A DNA stretch of 64,000 nt from Imperialibacter sp040222385 (GCF_040222385.1 NZ_JAVKDF010000022.1:1-64000); one strand, 5' to 3'. Numbered from the stretch's first letter, positions 34,558-44,302 are shown. Notes: generated by a model not told the origin, from the sequence alone. Made by a program: numbers and translations.

Positions 34558-36435
34558 ATGGCAAACGAACAAGCTGCAGTATCAAATTACACCGAAGACA
34601 ATATTCGTTCACTTGACTGGAAAGAGCATATCAGGCTCAGGCCCGGTATGTATATCGGCAAGCTCGGCGATGGTGCTGCGATGGATGACGGTATTTATGT
34701 GATGGTTAAGGAGATCATCGACAATAGTATCGATGAACACATGATGGGTAATGGAAAGGTGATCAACGTGAAGGTGACCGACCATAGGGTGGAGGTGCGT
34801 GACTTTGGGCGTGGCATACCTCTTGGTAAAGTCATCGACTGTGTGTCAAAGATCAACACAGGTGGAAAATACGATTCTAACGCCTTTCAAAAATCGGTAG
34901 GCTTGAACGGAGTAGGTACCAAGGCAGTGAACGCCCTTTCGGACTATTTCAAGGTGCAGTCATTCAGAGAAGGTCGCACTAAATTGGCCGAGTTTCACCA
35001 GGGAGAGCTGACCACCGATGCACCGGAAACAACTACTTCTGAAAGAAATGGTACGCTGACCGTCTTTGAGCCCGATGGCTCCATCTTCAAAAATTTTCAT
35101 TTCATTCCTCAGTATCTCGACAATCTGCTTTGGAACTATGCTTTTCTTAATGCCGGATTGACGATCAATTTCAACGGAGTTAAGTATTATTCAGAAAACG
35201 GTCTTCTTGACCTCCTGAACCGTAAGACCAACGAAGAGGAGTTGCGTTACCCAATTATTCACCTAAAAGGAGAGGACATTGAGATAGCCATTACACATAA
35301 TAACCAGTACGGCGAAGAATATTACAGCTTTGTTAATGGTCAGTATACTACCCAGGGAGGTACGCACCTGGCGGCTTTCCGGGAAGCACTGGTGAAAACC
35401 GTGAGAGAGTTCTACAAAAAGGACTTTGATGCATCAGACGTGCGTACAAGTATTGTGGGTGCTATCGCCGTGCGTGTGCAGGAGCCTGTTTTCGAATCGC
35501 AGACCAAAACGAAGCTAGGCTCTCAAAGCGTTGGGCCGGAAGGTCCAACCATGCGTACTTTCATCAACGATTTCGTTAAAAAGTACCTCGACGACTTTCT
35601 GCATAGCCACCCCACGGTGGCCGATGCCCTGCAAAAGCGAATTATTCAGTCGGAAAGAGAGCGCAAAGAAATAGCCGGTATTAAGAAGCTGGCCAATGAT
35701 AGGGCCAAAAAGGCCAATCTTCACAACAAAAAGCTGAGAGATTGCCGCATACACTTCGACGACCTGAAGAATGAGCGCCGGGACGATTCCATGATCTTCA
35801 TTACTGAAGGTGACTCTGCCTCTGGTTCTATCACCAAGTCTCGTGATGTTCAAACCCAGGCTGTGTTCAGTTTGCGTGGCAAGCCATTAAACTGCTACAG
35901 CCTGACGAAAAAGATCGTGTATGAGAACGAAGAGTTTAATCTTTTGCAACACGCACTCAATATTGAGGATGGGCTAGAGGGACTTCGTTACCGCAAAATC
36001 ATCATTTCTACTGATGCCGACGTGGATGGAATGCACATCAGACTACTGATGCTGACTTTCTTTCTGCAGTTTTTTCCTGACCTGGTTCGAAATGGCCATG
36101 TATACATTTTGGAAACACCACTTTTCAGGGTTAGGAATAAGAAGGAAACTATCTATTGCTATAGCGACGAAGAAAGGCAGCAGGCCATCAACAAGCTTGG
36201 GTCTAAGCCGGAAATAACCCGATTCAAAGGACTGGGGGAGATATCACCAGAGGAGTTTGGCAAGTTTATCGGGGAGGATATGCGGCTGGAGCCCATTATT
36301 TTGAAGAAGGAAACTAAAATCCCTCAATTACTGGAGTTCTTTATGGGTAAGAATACGCCGGACAGGCAAATTTTCATTATCGATAACCTGAAAATAGAGA
36401 AGGATTTAGTGGAAGAAGTGGTGATAGAAGATTGA
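34558..36435 (+). CDS. parE: DNA topoisomerase IV subunit B
   Basis: The ATPase subunit of topoisomerase IV, which separates linked daughter chromosomes. The 625-residue protein has the GHKL motifs EIIDNSIDE, DFGRGIPLG and GLNGVGTKAVNALS, the QTKTKLGSQ loop, and the TOPRIM motifs EGDSASGS and STDADVDGMHIR. Its pairing with the parC-type gene at 37639 supports parE over gyrB. Its stop overlaps a TTG start of the next gene (TTGA), and two foreign-looking genes separate it from parC. Confidence 0.93.
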   Translation: MANEQAAVSNYTEDNIRSLDWKEHIRLRPGMYIGKLGDGAAMDDGIYVMVKEIIDNSIDEHMMGNGKVINVKVTDHRVEVRDFGRGIPLGKVIDCVSKINTGGKYDSNAFQKSVGLNGVGTKAVNALSDYFKVQSFREGRTKLAEFHQGELTTDAPETTTSERNGTLTVFEPDGSIFKNFHFIPQYLDNLLWNYAFLNAGLTINFNGVKYYSENGLLDLLNRKTNEEELRYPIIHLKGEDIEIAITHNNQYGEEYYSFVNGQYTTQGGTHLAAFREALVKTVREFYKKDFDASDVRTSIVGAIAVRVQEPVFESQTKTKLGSQSVGPEGPTMRTFINDFVKKYLDDFLHSHPTVADALQKRIIQSERERKEIAGIKKLANDRAKKANLHNKKLRDCRIHFDDLKNERRDDSMIFITEGDSASGSITKSRDVQTQAVFSLRGKPLNCYSLTKKIVYENEEFNLLQHALNIEDGLEGLRYRKIIISTDADVDGMHIRLLMLTFFLQFFPDLVRNGHVYILETPLFRVRNKKETIYCYSDEERQQAINKLGSKPEITRFKGLGEISPEEFGKFIGEDMRLEPIILKKETKIPQLLEFFMGKNTPDRQIFIIDNLKIEKDLVEEVVIED

Positions 36436-37091
36436 GACTAAACATATTGGAGAAGCGGTACATTTTGATGGGAGATATAGTAGGGAGCACTTCACAAAAT
36501 GGAGCGCAGTTGATGATGGATTTCAAAAAGGTTATTGAAGCAACCAACAAGAAGTTATCCGATTACATATTATCTCCCCTGACAGTTACTCTTGGGGATG
36601 AATTTCAAGGAGTTATGATGGATTTGTTGAGTTGTTTAGAAGCGATGTTTTACCTGGACGAGTTAGTGGTGTCATTGAAACAAGAATTCAAAATTAGGTA
36701 TAGTGTTCAATATGGGGTGATCGATACACCGATAAACGAAAAAAGTGCTCATGAAATGTTGGGAAAAGGGCTGGTGGACGCAAGAAGAGGACTTGAAATG
36801 TTAAAGAACAAGAAAACTCGCCATCATTTAGCAACCGATGATTTTTACTTGGACTCGATGCTGAACGGCATTTTTCAACTGTATGATTCAATATACCGTG
36901 ATTGGTCGCTTAGGGACAAGGAATATCTAACAGTGTTTTTTGAAAATGATGACTACAAGGAGGTTAGCAAAAAGTTAGGTAAAGATCCATCTACTGTATG
37001 GAGAAAAAGAATTTCATTAAAACTTGATCAATTTTTTGTTTCAAAAAGTCTTTTAAGATTGGTAGCGTCCAATAAATGCAGTCTGCAATAG
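36432..37091 (+). CDS. SatD/class III nucleotide cyclase-like protein with C-terminal HTH
   Basis: This 219-residue protein probably starts at the TTG (36432) that overlaps the parE stop. An ATG at 36468 would remove the first strand before MGDIVGST. Asp15 in GDIVGST and Asp56 in VTLGDEFQG match the metal-binding positions of class III cyclases and the conserved motifs of the SatD family. RYSVQYGV (89-96) and VDARRGLE (115-122) fit later cyclase-fold positions. Residues about 160-203 form a helix-turn-helix (DYKEVSKKLGKDPSTVWRKR). It is more AT-rich than its neighbours. Whether it makes a cyclic nucleotide is inference from motifs and from the next gene. Confidence 0.75.
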   Translation: MRLNILEKRYILMGDIVGSTSQNGAQLMMDFKKVIEATNKKLSDYILSPLTVTLGDEFQGVMMDLLSCLEAMFYLDELVVSLKQEFKIRYSVQYGVIDTPINEKSAHEMLGKGLVDARRGLEMLKNKKTRHHLATDDFYLDSMLNGIFQLYDSIYRDWSLRDKEYLTVFFENDDYKEVSKKLGKDPSTVWRKRISLKLDQFFVSKSLLRLVASNKCSLQ

Positions 37092-37104
37092 AACAGAAGT
37101 AGAG

Positions 37105-37617
37105 TTGAGAGAGGAACTAAAATATATTTTTAGCAATGTAAATGATTGGCTCAAGTTTGCCGAGGCAAAGCATGGTGGTTTGATTCTCCTAAATTCGGCA
37201 ATTATCATAGGGGTTATTAGTGTACTTCCCGATTCAAAGCTATTTGATAGCTACTCGGCAGCTGCTTCATTGGCAATTTGTGGGTGTTCAATTTTGATAA
37301 GCCTAGCCTCTCAATTTCCGACAACGTCGAATTTGCTTATTGGCGCTTCAAATAAAGCAAACCCGAACATTTACTTCTTTGAAGACTTGTCAAAGACGAG
37401 TTTAGATGGGTTTTTGCTTGAATACAGGAGATCCTACCCTGATTTCAAGCCCACTGCGTCCGACGAGAATCTGGTAAATCAGATTCTCGTTAATTCTAGA
37501 ATAGCAACTTCCAAATTTCGAACATTTAAAATTTGTTGCTATGTGTCAATATTTGGAATAGGCCTTTTGGGGCTATCATTGTTGATGAGGGTTTTGTTGG
37601 TCACAACATCGTTGTAA
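37105..37617 (+). CDS. PycTM/DUF5706-like membrane effector candidate
   Basis: A 170-residue protein starting at TTG (37105), 13 bases after the cyclase-like gene; no ATG is usable. It opens with a helix NDWLKFAEAKHGGLILLN leading into membrane helix 1 (about 24-41), then helix 2 (51-70). A cytosolic segment has NIYFFEDLS (88-96) and NQILVNSRIATSKFR (125-139), and helix 3 is at 143-165. This order, including the aromatic block and the helix before the last membrane span, is that of the Pycsar effector PycTM (DUF5706). The match is by eye. Such effectors disrupt the inner membrane on binding a cyclic nucleotide. Confidence 0.65.
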   Translation: MREELKYIFSNVNDWLKFAEAKHGGLILLNSAIIIGVISVLPDSKLFDSYSAAASLAICGCSILISLASQFPTTSNLLIGASNKANPNIYFFEDLSKTSLDGFLLEYRRSYPDFKPTASDENLVNQILVNSRIATSKFRTFKICCYVSIFGIGLLGLSLLMRVLLVTTSL

Positions 37618-37638
37618 ATAGAAGTTTTGAAGTAAAGT

Positions 37639-40374
37639 ATGGAAGAAGAGAACCTTAACAGTCACGAAGGAGAAGATCAGATTCACGATGTGGTAGCAGT
37701 TTCGGGTATGTACGAAAGCTGGTTCCTCGATTATGCATCTTATGTAATTTTGGAAAGGGCCGTGCCTGCGATTGAAGACGGATTCAAGCCAGTACAACGG
37801 CGTATCCTGCACGCCATGAAGGAAATGGACGATGGTCGCTTCAATAAAGTGGCGAACATCATAGGTAGTACCATGCAGTACCATCCGCACGGCGACGCTT
37901 CCATTGGCGATGCCATTGTCAATATAGGCCAGAAGGACCTGCTGATTGAAACCCAGGGCAACTGGGGAGATATCCGCACAGGAGACAGGGCCGCAGCACC
38001 CCGTTACATCGAAGCCCGACTATCGAAGTTTGCTCTCGAAGTGGTTTTCAATCCGCAAACCACCAACTGGCAGCTTTCTTACGATGGCCGTAAACGTGAG
38101 CCCGTCACTCTTCCGGTTAAATTTCCGCTACTTCTGGCGCAGGGAGTGGAAGGTATTGCTGTTGGCCTCTCCACCAAGCTGTTGCCGCACAACTTCCGGG
38201 AGCTGATCGAAGCTTCCATTGCCGTGCTTAAAGGCAAAAAGACCAATATTATGCCCGACTTTCCTACAGGTGGTCTGGCAGATTTTTCTGACTACAACGA
38301 AGGCAAGAGGGGCGGCAAAGTCCGTGTGAGAGCCAAAATAGAGGAACTCGACAAAAAGACGCTCATCATCAAAGACATTCCATTTGGCACCACCACCACT
38401 AACCTGATGGACTCTATCGTGAAAGCCAACGATAAGGGAAAGATCAAGGTCAAAAAGGTGGTGGACAACACGGCCAAGGATGTTGAAATTGAGGTGCACC
38501 TGGCACCGGGCGTGTCGCCTGACATCACCATCGACGCTTTGTACGCCTTCACCGATTGTGAAGTATCCATTTCTCCCAATGCCTGTGTGATTGTTGAAGA
38601 CAAGCCTGTATTCATGTCGGTCAATGACATTCTGAAGGTTTGTACCAATCAAACGGTCAACCTGCTCAAGCGGGAGCTGGAAATAAGAAGAGCAGAATTG
38701 ATGGAAAAAATGCTCTTTTCTTCATTGGAAAAGATATTTATCGAAAACCGAATCTATCGGGACATTGAAGAATGTGAAACCTGGGAAGCTGTTTTGGATA
38801 CTATTGATAAAGGGCTTGATCCTTTCAAAAACCAGTTTTACCGTGAGATTGTACAGGACGACATTCTGAAACTGACTGAAATCAAGATCAAGAGAATCTC
38901 TAAATTTGACTCCTTCAAGGCCGACGAGCTGATGAAGAAACTTCAGGAAGAGCTGGAAGAAGTCAACTATAACCTGGAGAACTTGGTGGAATATGCTGTC
39001 AAGTACTACCAAAGCCTTCTTGATAAATACGGTAAAGGAAGAGAGAGGCTTACCGAAATAGCTCAGTTCGATACTATTGCGGCTACCGTGGTGGCGGCCA
39101 ACAACCAGAAGCTGTATGTCAACCGGGCAGATGGCTTCATAGGCTACGGACTGAAGAAGGACGAATACATATGCGAGTGCTCTGATCTGGACGATATCAT
39201 CGCCTTCAGGAGGGATGGGAAGTTTTCGGTCGTCAAAATACAGGACAAAGTGTTTGTCGGTAAGGACATCCTTTACGCAGGCGTGTTCAAGAAAAACGAT
39301 GAACGCATGGTGTACAATGCCGTGTATGTAGATGGCAAATCAGGCCGTTCCATGATCAAGCGCTTCCAGGTGCTGGGCGTTACCCGTGACAAAGAATATG
39401 ATGTCAGCAAAGGCGAAAAAGGCTCCAGGATATTGTATTTTTCGGCCAATCCTAATGGAGAGGCGGAAATCATTAATATCAGCCTTACATCCGGCTCGAA
39501 GGCCAAGAAGAAAGTTTTTGATTTTGATTTTTCGGAAATAGAGATCAAAGGCCGTGCTTCGCAGGGCAATATTCTGACGAAATATCCAGTAAGAAAGATC
39601 GTATTGAAGGAAGCAGGCAGGTCAACGCTGGGTGGACTCGATATATGGTACGACGCTACCATCGGACGACTCAATACTGATGATAGGGGAGAGCATCTTG
39701 GTAATTTCCTGGCGGATGATAAAATCATTGCCTTCTATCAGGATGGCAGCTATGAGCTTACTTCGTTTGAGCTGACTAATAGATTTGACTACCATCAAAT
39801 TCTTGCTCTTCAGAAATTCAACCCGAAGGCTGTTATCAGCGCAGTGTACATAGATGGGAAGACGAAGGTACACTTTGGTAAGCGATTCCAGATTGAGACT
39901 AGTACGGTAGAAAAGAAATTTGTGTTCATTTCTGAGGAAAAGGGATCTAAGCTGCTACTGGTGAGCTCGCATGCGTCGCCATCTTTTGAAGTCAGCTATA
40001 AAAAGAAGGGCAGCAAGGAAACAGAAAAAGAGATCATTGTATTTGAGGAATTCATTGACATCAAGGGATGGAAGGCAGTTGGTAACAAATTAAATTTCCC
40101 AGACATCAAAAAGCTGGAGTGGTTGGCCAATGAAGACCCAGGGACAGAGGAGAAGGATGACAATGATGACGACTCTGGGCCAGCCACTACTGAAACAGGT
40201 GGTGACACCTCACCGGCAGCAACCGACGATAAGCAGGAAATAGCTGAAACAGTAAAGAAGTTGAAAGAAGAGTTCAGCAAAGAAACTGATGAGAATTTTG
40301 ACGTGGGAAGCAGCATAGACCTGGATATTAAAAAACCAAAAAGCAATGGAGAAGACCAACTTGGTCTTTTCTGA
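37639..40374 (+). CDS. parC: DNA topoisomerase IV subunit A
   Basis: The DNA-cleaving subunit of topoisomerase IV, 911 residues. The catalytic tyrosine is Tyr123 in APRYIEARL, and the quinolone-determining region reads YHPHGDASIGDA (81-92). A GyrA-like winged-helix/tower region and coiled coil (about 330-470) precede a beta-pinwheel C-terminal domain (about 480-830). The tail is acidic and low-complexity (about 835-880, EEKDDNDDDSG). The 21-base gap behind the membrane-effector gene suggests it is transcribed through the inserted cassette. Confidence 0.94.
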   Translation: MEEENLNSHEGEDQIHDVVAVSGMYESWFLDYASYVILERAVPAIEDGFKPVQRRILHAMKEMDDGRFNKVANIIGSTMQYHPHGDASIGDAIVNIGQKDLLIETQGNWGDIRTGDRAAAPRYIEARLSKFALEVVFNPQTTNWQLSYDGRKREPVTLPVKFPLLLAQGVEGIAVGLSTKLLPHNFRELIEASIAVLKGKKTNIMPDFPTGGLADFSDYNEGKRGGKVRVRAKIEELDKKTLIIKDIPFGTTTTNLMDSIVKANDKGKIKVKKVVDNTAKDVEIEVHLAPGVSPDITIDALYAFTDCEVSISPNACVIVEDKPVFMSVNDILKVCTNQTVNLLKRELEIRRAELMEKMLFSSLEKIFIENRIYRDIEECETWEAVLDTIDKGLDPFKNQFYREIVQDDILKLTEIKIKRISKFDSFKADELMKKLQEELEEVNYNLENLVEYAVKYYQSLLDKYGKGRERLTEIAQFDTIAATVVAANNQKLYVNRADGFIGYGLKKDEYICECSDLDDIIAFRRDGKFSVVKIQDKVFVGKDILYAGVFKKNDERMVYNAVYVDGKSGRSMIKRFQVLGVTRDKEYDVSKGEKGSRILYFSANPNGEAEIINISLTSGSKAKKKVFDFDFSEIEIKGRASQGNILTKYPVRKIVLKEAGRSTLGGLDIWYDATIGRLNTDDRGEHLGNFLADDKIIAFYQDGSYELTSFELTNRFDYHQILALQKFNPKAVISAVYIDGKTKVHFGKRFQIETSTVEKKFVFISEEKGSKLLLVSSHASPSFEVSYKKKGSKETEKEIIVFEEFIDIKGWKAVGNKLNFPDIKKLEWLANEDPGTEEKDDNDDDSGPATTETGGDTSPAATDDKQEIAETVKKLKEEFSKETDENFDVGSSIDLDIKKPKSNGEDQLGLF

Positions 40375-40388
40375 TTTGCAGATAATAG

Positions 40389-41069
40389 ATGGATGATGCC
40401 ACCAGAGAGAAGCTAATTAATTACCTGGGAAGTTTCGTAACCCCTGAAAGGGCGGCGAAGGTGCAACAGGTGCTTGAGAAGAGAACTCGTCACATTACGG
40501 TGGTAATGGAAGATTTTGAAAACTCTCTGAACGTAAGCGCCGTTCTAAGGTCATGCGAGGCGATGGGAGTGCAGGATGTTCACATCATCGAAAACCAGTT
40601 TAGGAATAAATTAAGTGCTTATGTGGCCAAAGGCGGCAGTAAATGGCTGACTATTACTAAGCACAATGAGGATCAGCCAACGAATAGTGCTCGTTGCTTG
40701 CAGTTGTTGAAAGAGGCCGGTTATCAGATATGGGTAACCAGTCCGGATCAATCTGCATCCAACTTGAACGACGTTGATATAGATTCAAAAGTAGCCCTGG
40801 TGTTTGGTACAGAATTCGACGGTGCGTCGAAAGAGGCACTTGAGATGGCCGACAAAAGAGTGTGCCTGGCCATGCAAGGTTTCACCGAGAGTTATAATGT
40901 TTCAGTAAGTGTAGCCTTGTGTTTGCATGTTTTGTTAAGGAAGTTAAGAGACTCGGAAATTGATTGGTGTATGAGTAAAGAAGAAAAGAAGCAGTTGACC
41001 CTGGAGTGGTATCGTAAGATTGTTAGGAGATCTGATATTCACGAAGTGAGATTTCTTTCAGGCATTTAG
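40389..41069 (+). CDS. trmH: TrmH/SpoU family RNA 2'-O-ribose methyltransferase
   Basis: This 226-residue knotted SPOUT methyltransferase has the three family motifs: NVSAVLRSCEAMGVQDVHI, LVFGTEFDGAS and QGFTESYNVSVSVAL. It uses S-adenosylmethionine to methylate a ribose 2'-OH, most likely Gm18 of tRNA given the TrmH-like length and C-terminal extension. It starts 15 bases after parC and is followed 16 bases later by the SanA-like gene. Confidence 0.9.
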   Translation: MDDATREKLINYLGSFVTPERAAKVQQVLEKRTRHITVVMEDFENSLNVSAVLRSCEAMGVQDVHIIENQFRNKLSAYVAKGGSKWLTITKHNEDQPTNSARCLQLLKEAGYQIWVTSPDQSASNLNDVDIDSKVALVFGTEFDGASKEALEMADKRVCLAMQGFTESYNVSVSVALCLHVLLRKLRDSEIDWCMSKEEKKQLTLEWYRKIVRRSDIHEVRFLSGI

Positions 41070-41084
41070 TATTAGCGCTGACGG

Positions 41085-41729
41085 ATGCGGTTTTTACTAA
41101 AAATGCTTTTTATGCTTGGCGCATTGGTGTTTGCCCTTGTCATCGCCAGTAATGTATGGATCATGTGGAAGACTACAGATGATATCCATTTCAATGTGGA
41201 AGAAATCCACGCTGTAGACGTCGGGGTAGTGCTCGGAACATCGAAAAGAAGCGTGGATGGGGGGGCAAACTCATTCTTCACTACTCGAATAGAGGCCGCT
41301 GCTAAACTATATAAGGCCGGCAAAGTAAAGCACCTGATACTCAGCGGCGATAACAACACAAAGTACTACAATGAGCCCCAGGACATGTTCAATGCCCTTG
41401 TACAGTTGGGTGTGCCCGCACAAGACATGACAATGGACTATGCCGGCTTTCGAACCCTTGACTCCATAGTGCGTTCAAAGGAAGTATTTGGGCAAAACGA
41501 GATTGTTATTATCACCCAGCAATTTCATGCCTACCGGGCGCTCTTTATCAGTAAGTTTTATGGGATAAAAGCAGTTACCTTTGCGTCTGATGATGCGGCA
41601 AAATCAGGGATGAAGTCAGTGGTGAGCAGAGAATGGCTTGCCAGACCGAAAGCAATTTTAGACCTTTACGTTCTCAAACAACCCCCCAAATTCCTTGGTG
41701 AGAAGGAAATTATAGAGATTAGAAAATAA
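41085..41729 (+). CDS. SanA/YdcF-like (DUF218) membrane-anchored protein
   Basis: The 214-residue protein has one N-terminal membrane helix (about 4-24) and a periplasmic DUF218 domain. That domain shows VVLGTSKR, TTRIEAAAKLYKAGKVKHLILSGD and ITQQFHAYRALFI. SanA of E. coli affects envelope permeability to vancomycin at high temperature; the biochemical role is unknown. The gene is in line with trmH and probably co-transcribed. Confidence 0.88.
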   Translation: MRFLLKMLFMLGALVFALVIASNVWIMWKTTDDIHFNVEEIHAVDVGVVLGTSKRSVDGGANSFFTTRIEAAAKLYKAGKVKHLILSGDNNTKYYNEPQDMFNALVQLGVPAQDMTMDYAGFRTLDSIVRSKEVFGQNEIVIITQQFHAYRALFISKFYGIKAVTFASDDAAKSGMKSVVSREWLARPKAILDLYVLKQPPKFLGEKEIIEIRK

Positions 41730-41796
41730 TTCTCACATTTTTTGAACGATTTAGCGAGAAAAGTGTCCTTAAGGATGTTATTGGTTTACCAAACCT

Positions 41797-44301
41797 ATGA
41801 AAAGAGTACAAATTCTCTTTCTGTTAGTTAGTCTGTCTATTTTCAATTGGGTTCAGGCCCAGGGCACAACCGTGGTATGGGGTAAAGTCACAGAGGCCTC
41901 CACTGGTAGTCCGATTCCTTTTGCTAATGTGATCTTCAAGGGCACTTCCATTGGGGCTACCACTGATTTTGAGGGTTATTACAAACTTAGCACTACACAG
42001 CGTTTTGATTCCATTCACTTTAGCTACATAGGGTTCGTCCCTAAAACGAAATTTATTGTGGCCGGAAAGGAACAAAACATCAATATTCAGTTGGAAGAAG
42101 ATGTGGTCAGCCTTCAGGAGCTTGTTTTTGAAGCAGGCGAAAATCCAGCGTTTCGAGTATTGAGGAATATAGTCGACCATAAAAAGGTGAACGATAAGAG
42201 GAGGCTTTCTGCCTATGAATACGAGGCGTACACCAAAATTGAAATGGATATTGATAACATTTCAGACAAGTTTAAGCAGCGCAAGATCATCCAAAAAGTA
42301 ACTTCGGTGCTCGACAGTATCGAGCAAATTGCAGGCGACGACGGGAAACCGGTACTGCCGGTGTTTATTTCAGAAGCCATCAGCAAGTACTATTACAAAG
42401 ACAGTCCACGGATGGCGCACGAGACTGTTTTGAACACGAAAGTAACGGGAGTGGGGGTAACCGACGGTACTCTTACTTCGCAGGTGATAGGCGCCTCTTT
42501 TCAGCAGTATAACTTTTATCAAAACTGGCTCAATATTGTTGGCAAAGATTTCGTGTCGCCGATTTCGGATGGTTGGAAGATCAACTACGAATACGACCTG
42601 GTAGATAGTCTTTGGCTCGGCGACTATTACTGCTACCGGTTAGATTTCTTTCCCAAGAGGGAGCAGGATCTGGCCTTTCGTGGCTCGATGTGGATTCACA
42701 AAGACACCTGGGCCATCAGACAAATTGACGTAACGGTCGGTAAAGAGGCGAATGTCAACTTCATTGAGAAAATTAAAATTCAACAGGAGCTGGTGCCCAC
42801 TACTGAAGGTGCCTGGTTGCCTGCCAAAACCCGGGTGATGATTGACGTAAGTGAGCTCACCGCCCGATCAGCTGGGTTTCTTGCCAAGTTCTATGTGTCC
42901 AACAAAGACATTGTGGTGAATCAGCCAAAACCCGACAAGTTCTATGAAAACCCCATTGAGATGGTGGAGGACGTTAACGATCGGGCAGGCGACAATGAGT
43001 TTTGGGCAGATATCAGGCACGACACCCTTAGTGCGACGGAAGTTCACGTGTACGAAATGATTGACACACTGACGAAGATTCCGGTTATCAAAACCTATAC
43101 GGACATAATTCAGACAGGGTACACAGGCTATTACAAAATAGGAAAGTTCGACATAGGCCCCTATTCTTATTTCTTTGGCAATAACAACATAGAGGGCACC
43201 AGGCTTGGGCTTGGTGGTAGAACCAACATTGACTTCAGTAGGAAATGGGAGCTAAGTGCTAACGTAGCCTATGGTTTCAAAGACGAGGAATGGAAGTACA
43301 AGTTTCACGTACGACGGATTTTGGGCCGTAGCCCCTGGACCGAGGTGAAATACATGCACCAGAAGGAAATCGATCAGATTTGGCTCTTGAATGATGACAT
43401 TGACAATGCCAATGTCTTTTACACGTTTTCCCGCTTCGGCACTCTGATAGATCCCTTTCTCCGGCAAAAGAACTACTTTACTTTTTTTACTGTACTGGGC
43501 CGTGGCCTTTCTCAGAGAGTGTCGTATCGTCAGGAATACTTCAAGCCATTATTTGACTTTACATACTATAAAGACCCCTATGCTGAAACGCCCACGGTTC
43601 GAAACAACCTGAGTGTTGCAGAGGTAATTCTTGACACCCATTACGCCCCTGACGAAATTTTTGTCATCAACGACAACCAGCGGGTAAGCATGGGCACCAT
43701 TCGCTGGCCTGCTGTTAACTTTCGCTACACGCTTGGCCTTAGTGCCCTCGGGGGCGATTTTACCTATCACAAACTCGGTTTTTCGATTGAAAAACGGCAA
43801 AAAATGGGCATTTTCGGAGTGGGTTATCTGACATTGAGCGGCGGCTATAACTTCAATAATTTGCCTTATCCGTTGCTGAAGGCACACATAGGAAACCAAA
43901 CGCCTTTCTATTTTAACTTTGCCTACAACATGATGGACTACTTCGAGTTCGTTACCGATAAGCATGTGGCATTCAGATGGAACCACTCATTCAACGGGTT
44001 TCTGCTCAACAGCATTCCGGCAATTAAAAAGTTGAAGTGGAGACTTGTAGGCACTGTCAATGTGCTTTATGGCGGCGTAGGGAAGAAGAACTACAACCTG
44101 ATACCGCCCAGTTACGATGCCAATGGCGACGAAATAGCGCCGTTCTTCGCTCTTGGCCAGTGGCCTTACATAGAGGCCGGTTATGGTGTGGAGAATATTT
44201 TCCGGTTTTTCAGAGTTGATTTCATACACAGACTTACTTACACCAACCGCCCCGGAGTAAATAATTTTGGGATTAAATTCAGCTATAAGTTTTCTTTGTA
44301 G
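41797..44301 (+). CDS. DUF5686 outer-membrane protein with carboxypeptidase-regulatory-like domain
   Basis: An 834-residue protein with a signal peptide (cleaved near residue 21, VQAQ). A CarboxypepD_reg-like domain covers about 24-105 (VWGKVTEASTGSPIPFANVIF then DFEGYY). The rest is the DUF5686 region, ending in strands with a terminal aromatic (KFSYKFSL), as in outer-membrane beta-barrels. The family is widespread in Bacteroidota with no firm function. The TPR lipoprotein gene follows at once. Confidence 0.9.
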   Translation: MKRVQILFLLVSLSIFNWVQAQGTTVVWGKVTEASTGSPIPFANVIFKGTSIGATTDFEGYYKLSTTQRFDSIHFSYIGFVPKTKFIVAGKEQNINIQLEEDVVSLQELVFEAGENPAFRVLRNIVDHKKVNDKRRLSAYEYEAYTKIEMDIDNISDKFKQRKIIQKVTSVLDSIEQIAGDDGKPVLPVFISEAISKYYYKDSPRMAHETVLNTKVTGVGVTDGTLTSQVIGASFQQYNFYQNWLNIVGKDFVSPISDGWKINYEYDLVDSLWLGDYYCYRLDFFPKREQDLAFRGSMWIHKDTWAIRQIDVTVGKEANVNFIEKIKIQQELVPTTEGAWLPAKTRVMIDVSELTARSAGFLAKFYVSNKDIVVNQPKPDKFYENPIEMVEDVNDRAGDNEFWADIRHDTLSATEVHVYEMIDTLTKIPVIKTYTDIIQTGYTGYYKIGKFDIGPYSYFFGNNNIEGTRLGLGGRTNIDFSRKWELSANVAYGFKDEEWKYKFHVRRILGRSPWTEVKYMHQKEIDQIWLLNDDIDNANVFYTFSRFGTLIDPFLRQKNYFTFFTVLGRGLSQRVSYRQEYFKPLFDFTYYKDPYAETPTVRNNLSVAEVILDTHYAPDEIFVINDNQRVSMGTIRWPAVNFRYTLGLSALGGDFTYHKLGFSIEKRQKMGIFGVGYLTLSGGYNFNNLPYPLLKAHIGNQTPFYFNFAYNMMDYFEFVTDKHVAFRWNHSFNGFLLNSIPAIKKLKWRLVGTVNVLYGGVGKKNYNLIPPSYDANGDEIAPFFALGQWPYIEAGYGVENIFRFFRVDFIHRLTYTNRPGVNNFGIKFSYKFSL

Positions 44302-44302
44302 T

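Noticed and set aside
44267..44302. Upstream start for the TPR lipoprotein
   Set aside because: It lies inside the preceding gene and would place twelve extra residues ahead of a good lipoprotein signal that begins at the ATG 44303.
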